Assembly: GCF_010183535.1 (NCBI RefSeq) | Contig: NC_071330.1 | Location: forward strand, 753,217-817,216 | Direction of reading: 5' to 3' | DNA length: 64,000 nt | Source of the DNA: Caenorhabditis remanei | Lineage: Eukaryota; Nematoda; Chromadorea; Rhabditida; Rhabditidae | Shown here: in pieces, positions 1 to 11,795 of the stretch | Position numbering within the stretch: the stretch's first letter is position 1 | Layout: each line of letters starts with the position of its first letter | The notes under the pieces: model-generated | The model's database searches: none | Seen by the model: the letters and a program-made list of their open reading frames with translations, nothing else | Told to the model about the DNA's origin: nothing | Position numbers and translations under genes: made by a program

Positions 1-318
1 CACTATTTTCGGTTGAAAGTTATATTTTTTATAGTTTTTCTCCGATTTTTTCGATTACAGGTTGTCACGATAAAGTTTTATCAGTTTTCAGCTACAAAAC
101 CTTCATTTCTAACTATTTTCTTCGTTAAAATCATATTTTGCCCGAAATCTGTACTTTCTCCCCCTTCAACAACTAGTCACATGATTTTTCTCCGATTTCC
201 TCCACTTTCCTCGTAAACATCTTTGCTTTCTGTCGCTGTCCTACGTGACTTTTCTGATTTTACCACTTTTTTCACAATTTTTCTCAAATTTTAACTATTT
301 TTGTTCCAGGTATCCGCC
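1..318 (+). other. upstream region of cox-6A with splice acceptor
   Basis: This stretch is AT-rich and shows no coding exon. An acceptor (TTTTTGTTCCAG) ends nine bases before the cox-6A ATG. The message therefore starts either after a spliced leader or after a 5'UTR intron; the sequence alone does not decide which. Confidence 0.5.
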
Positions 319-1627
319 ATGAACCGTCTCGCACAGCCAGCCTCCCGCTCGGTCGTCAAGACCTTCCAACGTAATTCGTCTGGACCATTCTACGGATCCC
401 ACAACGTTGACGGATTCAAATCGTCGTACGTCACACCACTCAAGACCAACCAAAGTGAGTTTTTGTGCCGGTTGAGCTGAACATTTTAACTTTTTTTTCG
501 TTAAAATATTCTGAAATCAGCGATTTTCAAGAGATTTTTGTTCAAAAATTAAATTTCCAGATGCCTCGGAGACCTGGAAGAAGATCTTCTACATTGCCTC
601 GATCCCATGCCTGGCCCTCACCATGTATGCCGCCTTCAAGGATCATAAGAAGCATATGAGCCACGAGCGTCCAGAGCACGTTGAGTACGCCTTCTTGAAC
701 GTCCGCAACAAGGTAATTTTGGTTCAGATGTGTGAAAAAATTGGGAATTAAATAATAAAATCGTGAAGTTCGCAAAAAACAGGCCGAAGTCATGATTTTC
801 TATTCGATATCGCATCGAATTGATGTGAATTTCAATGAAATAGTTGTTTTCTCAAATACCATCGGGTTTAGGATACTTTTCGAGTTAATTACTTTTTTTT
901 CAGCAAATTACCGCAAGACTTGTCGCAATTTTGAGTTAGCTAACTGTGATTCAAATATCAGTTGCTTGTTCACTCTCCAAGCCATTTTTCCCATCGGAAA
1001 CAGTCGAAATCTGATTTTTGGCTCAAAATTTCACCTCGAAATCGGAAAATCTACCCAATTCTTCGGGAAAATGAATTTTAAACAGAATTTCCTAATTAGA
1101 AAGGGTTCTGTGCTGATTATTCAACTTACCCACTAAAAATCGCTGTAATCGTCATAATTTGACCCAATTAACCATAATTTTGAAATCCGAAAGCAAAATT
1201 TTCCTAAGAGGACGATTTCGAGCCGATTTTCTAACCTTTCCGTTTAAAATCTCCTAGCTAACTGTATTTTTGGTATCGGGAAGCGAATTTTTTTGAATAA
1301 AAGGTATCTTTCCCAGAAAATGGATAATTTCTCTTCCGACATTTCGCAATTCGAATACAATTTTTACAACTAAAAACTACTTCAAATCTCGAAAATTCGT
1401 CTTGAGACGGTGCATTGTAACTCTAAACCCCACCCCCCAGATTAGTCCTAAAAACATTTGGAAACAATCCTCCCAAGCGATCTCGAAGCCCTCGCGAAAA
1501 CCTAATTCCACAAAATATCCAATTTCAGCCATTCCCATGGGGAGACGGAAACCACTCGTTGTTCCACAACAAGGCCGAGCAATTCGTGCCAGGAACCGGA
1601 TTCGAGGCCGAACGCGAGAAGCACTAA
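319..1627 (+). CDS. cox-6A: cytochrome c oxidase subunit VIa, mitochondrial
   Basis: Three exons, 319-454, 561-712 and 1529-1627, join in frame to 128 residues. The product is the nuclear-encoded subunit VIa of respiratory complex IV in the mitochondrial inner membrane. The N-terminus ([18 protein letters not shown]) is basic and Ser/Arg-rich with no acidic residue, as expected for a mitochondrial presequence. One membrane helix follows ([18 protein letters not shown]). The family signatures HERPE and [14 protein letters not shown] are intact and lie either side of the second junction. Length is close to animal COX6A plus a short C-terminal tail. An AATAAA lies at about 1659. Intron 2 (816 bp) holds no feature I recognise. 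The gene is convergent with the carbonic-anhydrase-related gene, with about 265 bp between their stop codons. From memory the C. elegans counterpart is F54D8.2; the family call is very secure. Confidence 0.95.
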
Positions 1628-1892
1628 ACACCACTACAAACTACAGAAAGAGGGAAAAAATAAAAATATTTCAATTTTATTTGTTTCGTCTTCCTTTCCA
1701 TTTGATTCATTTGTGTGTTGTTCTAGTTTTGTTCTCCTCATTCTTCCCACCCTTCTCCTCATTCAAGAACGATTCAGAGGCATGTTTTGCGCAAATGTTT
1801 AGTTTCAGAATTGTATAAAACAGTCGTCGAAAAAAGACAAAAATTTTAGAGACGAAAAATATTTATATTTTCCAAAATATTATTTTTGAGCA

Positions 1893-4376
1893 TTAGACAA
1901 ACGGATTATTATGGCGCCTAGTTGAGTGTTGTTTTTGTTTTTCAGATGAGGCAGATCCGGACGACAGATGATTCGCACGGTAGTGGATTTTGTTGACGGA
2001 CACGTTACAGTTGTAACTCATCTGAAAATAAAAAATAAACTTTCAGATTTTAGGTATACCCAAGGCTTACCTTATGCTGAATATTAGTTCGCACTAATCG
2101 ATTATTAGTTTCTTGAATTTTTCTGAAATTCGGAGCCACCGGGACTTTCTCGGCACCCTCCATTGATAGGTATAGATGGGACCATTCTTCGAACTGGAAT
2201 TTTCAAGTTTTTTTGTTTGAAAACGCGCGCCAAAGGCACTCACATGCTCCCTTGTGATAAATATAGGTTGATTCAAAATGATCCATGTGACTGTCTCATG
2301 GCATCCGGGGGATGTCAGTGAGCCCTCATAAGTGATGATATCTCGAGTGAAGGGAAGCAGCCGCCACGGCTCGAAATCCGCCATTTGGACACGTTGATCC
2401 TTGTAACTGATGCTGGCGGTGGCGACGGTTAGCTTGATAAGCTCCTGGTTCGTTTGGGTGCCGAACTGAAGAGAATTTGAATTTGGCTGGGGAAAACAAT
2501 GCGGTGGGGCGCGTTTACTGCACAGAAATTTAGCAGTAGAGCGCGTTTTTACGGATATTTTAAGCTTTTGGCATGAAAATGCGCTCTACTGCACTTTTTG
2601 TTTTCACGGTGGTAGTGCAAATACGCTCTAATAAAATTTTGGCGCGAAATTTGAAAAAAAAAATCGTGCGATAGAGCGCATATTCAGACAGAAAGCGAAA
2701 AGATGCGATAGAGCGCACTTGCTTCATTGAGCTTAACTTTTGCGATTGAAAGTGTGCTCTACTGCACTTTTGGCGCAAAAATTCGAAAAAATTTTAATGT
2801 GCAAACGCGCTCTAACTCGCTACGCTCAAATACAAAATTTTTGGCGCGAAATTTGAAAACTTTAGAATTTGTGCGATAGAGCGCACTTGCTTCATTGAAC
2901 TTAACTTTTTCGATTAGAAACGCGCTCTACTGCACTTTTGGCGCGAAATTCAAAATTTTCAAAACTCACATCCACCAGAACGGACAGTATCGCAATACCA
3001 TGGGGAGATTTCGATGCGGCCGTAAAATTGGGATATAGATCCGTATTGAATGCGACTAGTTGCACTTCCATCGGAAAACGGCGACCGTTTATCGTGTGTT
3101 CGCTGCCGTTCTCCGTTCCACGACCCATATGAAAATCGATGCGTTGTACCCTGGCAAAATATGGAATTGGGTGGAGTATGGGGTATGGGGAAAAGTATGG
3201 TACTCAAGAATGGGTACCATTCGCCCAGTACCATATGGTACCCATAGACCAGTACCATAGTCCAGTACCATATGTCAACTATAGGTCGGTACAATATGGT
3301 ACCATTGTTAGTACCATAACTACCATGAGTACCATAAGACTGTAAGTATCATGAGTACCATAAGGGTACCATTGCCAGTACCATATAGTACCCATAGACC
3401 GGTACCATAGTCCAGTACCATAGTTCAATACTATAGGTCAGCACTAGAAATACCATATGGAACCCAGAGTAGTGGCTGTGATCCATAGTGCCATATGGTG
3501 ACTTTGGTACCATAGTCCACTACCACGAGTACCATGGTTCCATACGGTACCCATAGTCCAGTACCATATGGTACCATTGTCAGTACATTAGTACCCTAAG
3601 TGCCATGAGTACCATATGACCGTAAGTACCATGACTACCATAAGGGTACCATAGCCCAGTACCATATGGTACCCCGAAAACTCACCGATATCTATACCCG
3701 TATAGCGGACCGCTTGTAATATTAACCGACGGCTTTTTTGCCGAATATCCGATTCGAATTCTCACCATTTGACCGGTGTTCACAAACTCCGACAGGACCT
3801 GGAATCGTGGAATTTTCGGGAATTGTTTTCTATTTTCAGAAAATAAATGAAAGATTCGAATAGAGCTCGTTGAGACGCTTTGAATGAGTATAATCATGCC
3901 CGGGTTTCGCTGAGTTTTGAAATTTTGGGTCTCGCCGCGAAATTACGGTAGCTATATTACGGTAAATTGCGGTTTTCGGGGCGAGACCCCAACTAACACA
4001 TAGGCATGTTTATACTCATTCGAAACGTCTCGATGAGCTCTATCTGAATATAGCATTCATTTTTTGAAAAAACCGCGACGCGACCGCGCCGCACCATAAA
4101 ATTTGAAGAAAAAAGACTCACCGGCAACTTATCCAACCGAACTGGCTTAACACTGGCATCGAATAGTAATCGATCTGGTTGAATATCGATTGGTGATTGG
4201 AGTCTTCCCTTCTTACACATCCACCAATCCTTCTCCACGAGACCCCAGAAATCGGGACCGCCGAACACGTCCGAGTCATAAGACCACTGATAATTTTGAC
4301 TGGCATTTGATGATTTGAAGGAGATGAAGAAGAGATGGATGAGGAATAGAGGGAATTGGCTACATTCGAAGCGCAT
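1893..4376 (-). CDS. cah-1: carbonic anhydrase-related protein, secreted (CA10/11-like)
   Basis: Six exons on the minus strand, 4122-4376, 3686-3798, 2970-3150, 2244-2465, 2071-2193 and 1893-2021, join in frame to 340 residues. The start has an N-terminal signal peptide (FPLFLIHLFFISF) and a TTTCCAG acceptor just upstream. Fold markers are WGLVEKDWWMC, GRLQSPIDI, GSEHTINGRRFPMEVQLV, SLTSPGCHETVTWI and the C-terminal NNRLVRT. The zinc site is broken. In the usual FHFHWG motif the first ligand is Asp (IDFHMG), and in the ELHLVHW motif the third ligand is Gln (EVQLVAF). Only one of three zinc histidines remains, as in vertebrate CA10/CA11, so this is most likely a non-catalytic extracellular binding protein. 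Introns carry GTACCAT and GCGCTCTA repeats and a fold-back unit. From memory C. elegans cah-1 (F54D8.4) neighbours cox-6A, which supports the symbol. The C-terminal exon (43 codons with stop) is the least certain. Confidence 0.9.
2505..2965. repeat. GCGCTCTA-type short repeats in cah-1 intron 3
   Basis: The motif GCGCTCTACTGCACTTTTGG and its reverse complement recur several times here, often followed by GCGCGAAATTTGAAAA. Single copies of GCGCTCTA also occur elsewhere in the window (about 9545, 33728, 36224). This is an intronic dispersed repeat with no coding content. Confidence 0.7.
3170..3675. repeat. GTACCAT/ATGGTAC minisatellite in cah-1 intron 2
   Basis: About 500 bp are built from GTACCAT and its complement ATGGTAC, with short linkers (CAGTACCATATGGTACCCAT, GAGTACCATAAG). 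GGTACC and CATATG sites recur throughout, so the block is locally palindromic. It fills most of intron 2 of the carbonic-anhydrase-related gene. Confidence 0.85.
3863..4040. repeat. 178-bp fold-back unit in cah-1 intron 1
   Basis: Inverted arms read GAGCTCGTTGAGACGCTTTG on the left and the complement, ending CGTCTCGATGAGCTC, on the right. Inside them come AATGAGTATAATCATG and its complement and a centre containing GGGTCTCGCC. The same unit is clustered at 6240-7215. Confidence 0.75.
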
Positions 4377-5454
4377 AGGAGATCTGGAAATAGTTGAAAA
4401 AATGAGATTTTAAAAAAATGGAAAAATTGAGGTGCAGTTGAAAACTACCTATAACTCTCAGGGGATCTGTCGTACAAAAAAGTTGTCAACTGCAAAAATG
4501 AAGGTCTAGACTAGTACAGTAACCTGGCAAAACTTTTAACGATACGACCAAATGAAAACCGGTGAAACCATCTCAAAGTTAGAATTTTTTTCTTTTTAAG
4601 CAAAATTTGTAGGTGCGGAAAACTGGCTATAACTCTCCGGGGAGAAGTCGTAGAAAAAAGTTGTCTACTACAAAAATGAAGATCCAGGTTTGATCTACAT
4701 GATACACTTAATTTCTTGACATCAAACCAACATTTGAGAAAGTTATAAGTCATCAAAGTTAGTAATTTTTTCGAAAAATAGGAAATTGGTCAACTTTGAG
4801 AGAGTGTAGGTCAGTGTGCATTCGGACGGTGTTTATTAAAATTTCAGGGATTATAGATTAGAGGTTTGAAAATTTAAACGTATAAAATTTAATAGCTAAA
4901 ATTGAGTTTTTAAAGTTTTAGGTCAAAATTTGGAAAGTTGTCAAAAATTTTTTTTTGAAATTTTTTGGAAATCGAGTTCAGATTAATTTTGAGCAACATT
5001 TTTGAAGATACTAAAATTCTTAACTCTTAATTTTCAAGGTTTCGAAAGTTTTGCTTAAATTGAGACAAAAAATTCTGAATTTTTTTCCATCTTCTAGAAA
5101 AACCCATACTTGTCAAGGTCCGCAGACTCGGCTTAAAAAAAATAATATATTTTTTGACATTTTTTCAATTTTTCATCCAAAAAATAAACATTTCTAATAA
5201 TTTTTCAGCATTTCTTCTAATTCTGAATCATAGCCGAAAATTTGACTTTTTTGCAAAAAAAAAAATTTAAAATTTTGAACTTTTTGGCGCCAACTTTTGC
5301 TAATCGTTTTTGAGATGAAAATGAAATTTTCACCATAATTTGACCACTAGGTCTCACATTTTCTCTAAAACATCACCGACTACTGTAGAATTACTGTAGA
5401 AATTGCCAAACTTTCCATTTTTTTGAGTAACGAAATTTCACTTAATATTCGCTG

Positions 5455-5580
5455 CGCCCAATTCTTACAACTGCGCTCCACCGAAATTCCCTTGAGACAT
5501 GTCTCTTTTTCTCTGAGTCTCTCAATTTCGCACACATTTTCTCTGGTTTCGGTAGAGCGCGGTTGTAAGAAGCGTGCCGT
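5455..5580. repeat. inverted repeat ACTGCGCTCCACCGAAA / TTTCGGTAGAGCGCGGTTG
   Basis: TTCTTACAACTGCGCTCCACC is mirrored by TTTCGGTAGAGCGCGGTTGTAAGAAGC about 60 bases later, around a TCTCTTTTTCTC core. A second copy with the same layout is at 37583-37670. This is a small fold-back repeat family. Confidence 0.65.
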
Positions 5581-6239
5581 GCTAATATCATACAAAAAAG
5601 CTCATAAAAAATAGTTGTCAACTGGAAAAATAAATTCCCAAACTAGTATAATAACCTGGCAGAAATTTGACACCTTCTCAAAGTTAGTCGTAAAAAAACC
5701 AAAAATTTTTTTTTTGAAAACTAAAATTTTTCATTCTCCATCCAATTTCTATACACCTACACACACCTGATGTTGTTGAAAAATAATGATTGCTTATTTT
5801 CTTTGTCGTCCTTTCGAGATGGTTGCTATGTTATTAAAAGTGCTCTCCTCGAATCGAATTTCCACTCAAAAATATAAAAAGGCGGACGACGGCTCTGAAA
5901 AGAATAATTGATTATTGAAATTCGAACGTCTTCTATTCTAGAAGACGACGACAAAAAGAAATAAGAAGGAAAAGAAGAATCTCAGAAGAAAATAAAAACG
6001 GGCGGTCTCTTGCGGAATTTGTAATGAGAAGGAGAAGGGATGAGAGAGGAAATTGAGATGAAGAGGAAGGGGGCACTCTCATAATAATAATGGGTGTAGC
6101 GAAATGTAGAAATGAAAAATGAGACGATTTATAACGACAAAGTACCCGAAAATCATATTTTTGAGCGTCAAATTTTTTTAAAGCACACTCAAAATTTTTT
6201 CCCTGGCGGCTTTTGTCATTTTTTCTTGTCATATTCTTA

Positions 6240-7215
6240 CTCAGCTCGTCGAGACGGTTCGAATGAGTATAATCATGTCAATATTCCGTTCATTTTAGGG
6301 TCTCGCCACGAATCTAGCTACCGTAGTTTCGTGCCGGGACCCAAGTTTTCAAATTTTCAAAATGGCACGGAATATAGTCATGATTATACTTATTCAAATC
6401 GTCTTGACGCGCTGAGTTCGAAAATCGTATTTTTATCAAAAAATTTCATGGTCCCGTCCCAAAAATCCGGTTTAAAGAACCGGATGATTTTTAGGCTTAA
6501 AATGGTAAAATTGATCATCGTCGCATTTCCCATGAAAGCCAATTATATTTTTGAATTCAGCGCGTTAAGACGGTTCGAATGAGTATAATCATGCCAAGGT
6601 TCTGACCACTTTTGATTAAGATTATTCGGGTCTCGCAACGAAATTACGGTAGCAGTTTTCGTGGTGAGACCCAAAGTTTCGAAAATATTTCAAAATCGCT
6701 GAGAATCATGGCATGATTATACTCATTCAAACCGTCTTGATGCGCTGAATTTGAATATGTCAAAATTTTTCAAGTGGGCCTAGTTACTACCGAAATATTT
6801 TTCAAAAACTGGTTTTTAAAAAAAACTATTTTGAACCGCAGTTTTAGGGAATTTCTTGATAAAAATAAGTTTTTCGAACTCAGCGCGTCAAGACGGTTCA
6901 AATAAGTATAATCATGACTATATTCCGAGCCATTTTGAAAATTTGAAAATTTGGGTCCTGACACGAAACTACGGTAGGTATATTACGGTTTTCGCGGCGA
7001 GACCCTAAAGTGAACGGAATACTGACATGATTATACTCATTCGAATCGTCTCGGCGAGCTGAGTCAGAATAGGACAGTGAAAAATGGCAGGAACCATCAG
7101 GGAAAAAAAAAATTAAGGTAGTAGTTTTCGTGGTGAGACCCAAAATTTCAAAAATTTCAAAATCGCTCAGAACCATGGCATGGTTATACTCATTCGAATC
7201 GTCTCGGCGAGTTGA
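6240..7215. repeat. cluster of alternating fold-back units (AATGAGTATAATCATG)
   Basis: The arm GACGGTTCGAATGAGTATAA, followed by TCATG, or its complement occurs about seven times in alternating orientation: near 6250, 6380, 6570, 6715, 6895, 7035 and 7185. GGGTCTCG(C/G)CACGAA-like centres lie between the arms. Each plus/minus pair forms a roughly 170-200 bp palindrome, like the isolated unit in cah-1 intron 1. Confidence 0.75.
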
Positions 7216-7865
7216 GTAAGAATATGACAATGGAAAATAGCAGGAACCACCAGGAAAAAAATCTTGGGGGTGCTCAGGTGCTACTGTACTAGAGAAAAGT
7301 GAAAAGCAAGCTAACCCAAAAGTGTAGAATAAGAGGAGGATGAGCCGGATCTCAATTTAAAATAGGTCCTCTTCTCCTCTCCACACCACCACCAGAAGGA
7401 GGCCAGCACACGGAAAACGAAACGATTTAACACATACTTGGAGAGGGGGAGTCCTTCCCCATCTCTTCTTCTCCACAAAACACTATTTATATTGGAGTAG
7501 AAAGGGGAGGGGAAGGGATGAAACGGAAAATGAGGGGCAAAGGATGGAACACAACGGATGAGAGAAGAAGAAGAAGGAGATGAGGCACCCCCCAGATGGA
7601 TAGCCCCCTATTGAAATTGGAAATTGGGAACTGAATGGAGATTGGGTTCTGGTGGTGAAAAGAGGAAAAATTGGAAGAAATTTGTCAAATCCGGGTAGAG
7701 GAGAAGAAGCAAATTGGGTTTTAGGGTACGGTACCTACGGAGATCAAGAATCGGTTTAGAGATTGCCTAGGAACACAAAAGATGGAAAACTGGGACGTTT
7801 TGAAACAGGATTTTAAGATACCAAAACTTCCCGAGGCGCATCGCTTAAAACGCAACCTTATGAGA

Positions 7866-8010
7866 TGACAAATATACCAAAATGTAGATCTTGACGAGTT
7901 CTATATCTGTGGCCTATTTTGGGCCGGATACATATTTGTTAATGTATCGAGGCCCGGGCTCTTCAGGTCATGTTCGCGTTTTTTGGCACTTTTTTCCCGG
8001 CCCGCGGTGG
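7866..8010. repeat. partial copy of the CGGGCC palindromic repeat family
   Basis: It contains ATATACCAAAATGTAGATCT, GACGAGTTCTATATCTGTGG, GGGCCGGAT and a TTTTTTGGCACTTTT centre. This is the left half of the element seen complete at 26841-27206, 50243-50546 and 53333-53667. Confidence 0.7.
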
Positions 8011-8423
8011 TAGAATAGCGTCGGTTGGCAAGGCCAAGGATTCGGAAGTTTTAAAAGATTTTTGCTTCGGACGTCCTGAAAACAGATATTTAAAAACTTA
8101 GACGCTCCGAAACCGACTGAAACCGACTACCACGTTTTGGTGGCTGAAGTTGAGAGGTTTCTGGAAAATGATCCAGGAATCCAAAGACTTTAGAATGTTA
8201 GCCAGCACGTAATCAGAGATTTGCGATTTGGGACATTTGAAACCGAACGTTTTGATACCAAGGCAATTCGTAACTGACCCTTTTTGATTTTCCAAAAAAA
8301 ATTGACTTAGGACCTAACGCTAACCGAAAAAACATCACATGTTGAAACTGTTAAAAACCGGTCACTTATGAACCAGGACATTTCAAAACCAAGACGATTC
8401 TGAAGCTGACGTTTTGAAACTAA

Positions 8424-9041
8424 CTAGGGAAGGATCCCGAGTCGAGATGGAGTTACATGTCGAGATATATGTATATCACTAGAACGGAAATTTTGCGCTG
8501 ATTTCAAAACTGTATTCCAATTTTGCTAAACGATTCTGTGAAAAAGTTATTGCCGTTTTTGTCGCTTCTCAGTCCAAAAATGAGCATTTTCAAGACTCCC
8601 AAAATTAAAATTTCTCTTATTTTTTTCAAATTTTTTTGTTTTGTACGTATGACTACGGATGTAAAGATGGTTTTGGCATAGTTTGATTTCGGAACTTATT
8701 TTCAGGAAAATTTTTGTGGAGTTTCTTAAATTTTCAAAAATGACCCATCTACAAAAAATTTGTCTGAAAATTTTCTGAAGTTCCAACGCCAACAATACAA
8801 TTTACATGATTGGAACTGCACGTACAACACAAAAAAATTTGAAAAAAATGAGAAAAATGTTAATTTTGGGAGTCTTGCAAATGCTCATTTTTGCACTGAG
8901 AAGCCACAAAAACGCGAATAACTTTTTTAACGAGATCGTTTAGCAAAATTGGAATACAGATTTGAAATCAGCGCAAAATTTCCGTTCTAGTGATATATAT
9001 CTCGACCTGTAACTCCATCTTGACTCGGGATCCTTCCCTAG
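8424..9041. mobile_element. 618-bp palindromic element (CTAGGGAAGGATCC termini)
   Basis: The left end reads CTAGGGAAGGATCCCGAGTC and the right end is its complement ending CTTCCCTAG. Matching continues inward (AGAACGGAAATTTTGCGCTG, TGGAATACA, AATTTGAAAAA), so almost the whole element folds back. No coding content is visible. Related ends occur at 10255-10440, 14695-14888 and 41040-41200. This is best described as a MITE-like fold-back element; the superfamily is undetermined. Confidence 0.75.
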
Positions 9042-11639
9042 TAAGACAAATTGAAACCGTCGGGGAGTTTATAACAGCGGATGTTTCAAAAATTGGAAAT
9101 TGAGACATTACTACAAAAAAACTATACTCAAGTCTCTAACTTACGCTTCTGAAACGATTTATTAGTATCTTAGTATTGAAATGTCTCAGTTTCGAAAGAT
9201 ATCGGTTTTAAAACGTTCTAGAAATGCCCAAAGACTCGAGGACAAGGTTTTCAGGTAGCATTGCTTTTCTTGGAAAACTATGAGAAAATCAAGATTCCAA
9301 GAAGTCATAGAATTAAACAAAAAACTTTCGACGAAAACTGAGAAAAGTAGACTGGGCTGGCAGATGTTTGATTCTATTTTAGTGCAGGGTTTGGGAGGAT
9401 TTAGGATTCGAAGGGATTTAGAGACACGCCTCTTCTGACGACAATTTGTTTTTCTTTCGTATTCAAGGCGCGCCTAGACGTCAGAAACGTCTTAGTTTAT
9501 TATAATACAAAAATGCAAAAAACAATTTGAAGACTATGGTAAGTGCGCTCCACGGAACATCATAAAATGGTAGACTACGTCCGATTTATTGTGTGCAAAT
9601 GCGCTCTAATGCAAAATTGCGAACTTACTCATCTAACTTATTTGATAAGGCAAAAAAACTGGTTGCAAAGCGTCACAGTTACGGGCAGTTCTAAACTGTC
9701 CTAAAAAAAGAGAAAAAAACTTAGATGATGGCCTAAACGCCCAAAGAACCCAAAGAATTCGGTATGAGTAAAAACACAAGGAAACGAAAAATGACAAGTG
9801 CTCAGGCTCGATTTTAAAGGAAAGAAGGAGGAGATGGGGGGAAACAACAAAAAAGGTGCCACGATTTATAGCAGGAGTAGAGGCCAAGAGGGGGGGGGAC
9901 GAATATTTTATGAGTGCTCTTTTCCTTTTTTGCTCCCCCCCCCTTTTAGGGGGGAACAAGTCACTTCAATTTCAAGACACACATGTTTCTGTGTTTTTAT
10001 TGTGTTGCTGGTGGTGGTGGTGGTGTGCCAGAATATAAGATTGGGAAATTTTGAGATTGAGGAGGCTAGAGTTACTGTATCACTGAAATAAAACAAAATT
10101 GTTTCTCGAAAACCGGTAGATTCACGTGAATGGGCTCTCAGGTGAGGTTTTGAGGTCTTGCTCATATTGTCATTTAACCAACCCAAAAGATGGACCAACT
10201 CTCACGGCATAGTCCATCTATCATTAAAGCTTCATGTTTAACGGAAAATTATTTAATTTAGGTCATATCGATAAAGAAAAACGAGAGCTTTCGAATGCTA
10301 TAAAAATCTTCCCGATCCGACCAAAACTGACAAAGTTATAAAGGAAACCATTTTGGTGAAATTCAGAGTCAGCGTGATTTCAGCTTTCCAATGATAGAGA
10401 CCGTGTCTTGTAACTCCAAACTGACTACATAACCTTCCCTAGTGACTATGGAAAATGCGCTCCAGTTTGTTTTTCTTTCTTCAAGTTTTTCAAAAAAGCG
10501 GGACGTTTGGAAACTTAAAAAAAGACGTTGGAGATGCGCACAAGGCACGCCAGAAAATGCCTTAGGAAGTTTTAAAACCGAGCCGTTTTAGAGCCAAAGA
10601 TTAGGAAAAATCAGGTTTCAACATGGTTTTCTAGTCATGAATTCTAAGAATAAACGAGTTCCTTTAAAAAACAGATGTCCCGTTATAAAACAGAAGTTTC
10701 GAAACGGCGAGGATGATACCAAGAGGCTCAACAATGAAAATTTGTGGAAAATCTCATTTATCCGGTTTTTGAAGTTACCCGTTTCGAAACGTCCCCATCC
10801 TTTGAAATAGATTAAATGAAAACTAGGTATAGCTTTGATTTGACTATTATATAGCTCCAAAGGTACGCCAGACACGCAAATTTTAAGAATTTCTTCAAGC
10901 TCGCTTAAAATATGCAACATTGCCATTTCAAAACCAAATATTTGGAAACAAATGTATAGTATGGTTTCTAGGGTTTAAGGTATCCCGTTTCAACCTGAAA
11001 ACAAGCTATTCCACCACTGGAACCCACTAAAAATCCAGCCAAAAAATGTTATATTGAAACAACAAGAGACATAAGAGAAATAGGAAGAAAAGTAGGTGTG
11101 TGAGAATATGAAAAAATAAAGAGAAAATCCGAAAGGAGTGGGGAAGCCAATTGATTTAAGCTTGTTTGTATAAATATACTCGATGGGGGGAAAGGGATTC
11201 AGACATACTCACAAAACTTATGAAGCTAATTTCTTTTTTTCTAGATTTTGTTAGTCAGAAACGACGGAATTTTTTGAGATAGTGGAAATGCGCTCTATTG
11301 AAATTCAAGGCACTTTGAAATTGCTCAGTTTCAACAATTATGCAGAATAACGTCATTTTTCGAGGAAATCCGTGAATAATAAGTGTGAGAGTTTGGCGGA
11401 GAACAGGAAAAAAGAAAGACTAAAAACTTTCTGGAAAGCTGCCAAGAAATGAGAAAATGAGTCAGAAAAGAGCGTTTAGAATTCTCTGAAAACTCTGCTC
11501 GAGGTTTCTGGTAAGTGTTGAAATATTTAGTGAACACATATTTAATGAGTTTGAGCATAAGAGTGAGGGATAGCTGGTGAGGGGAGTTTTACCATACCAT
11601 ACGTGCAAACAGTGCCAAAAAACTCGATAATGATCAAAA

Positions 11640-11795
11640 AGGTATTCTAGCCCGGTTCGCGGCTCTTATACGAATTACCATCCGACCAGTAGTGAGTCAC
11701 ATTTGTAGAACGTGATGAGATCTACATTTTGGTATATTTTTCAGCTCATTATATTGTGTTTTTAGCGAGCTACGCGTCGGCTAGGTTTGTAAGTA
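11640..11795. repeat. right-half copy of the CGGGCC palindromic family
   Basis: It contains AGCCCGGTTCGCGGC, GATCTACATTTTGGTATATT, TTCAGCTCATTATATTG and a terminal TTTGTAAGTATG. These match the right half of the complete copies, so this is a single-sided copy. Confidence 0.65.

Noticed and set aside
9798..10091. 97-codon plus-strand open frame over a poly-G/GGT tract
   Set aside because: The frame is kept open by simple repeats (poly-G, GGT); no domain or splice partner.
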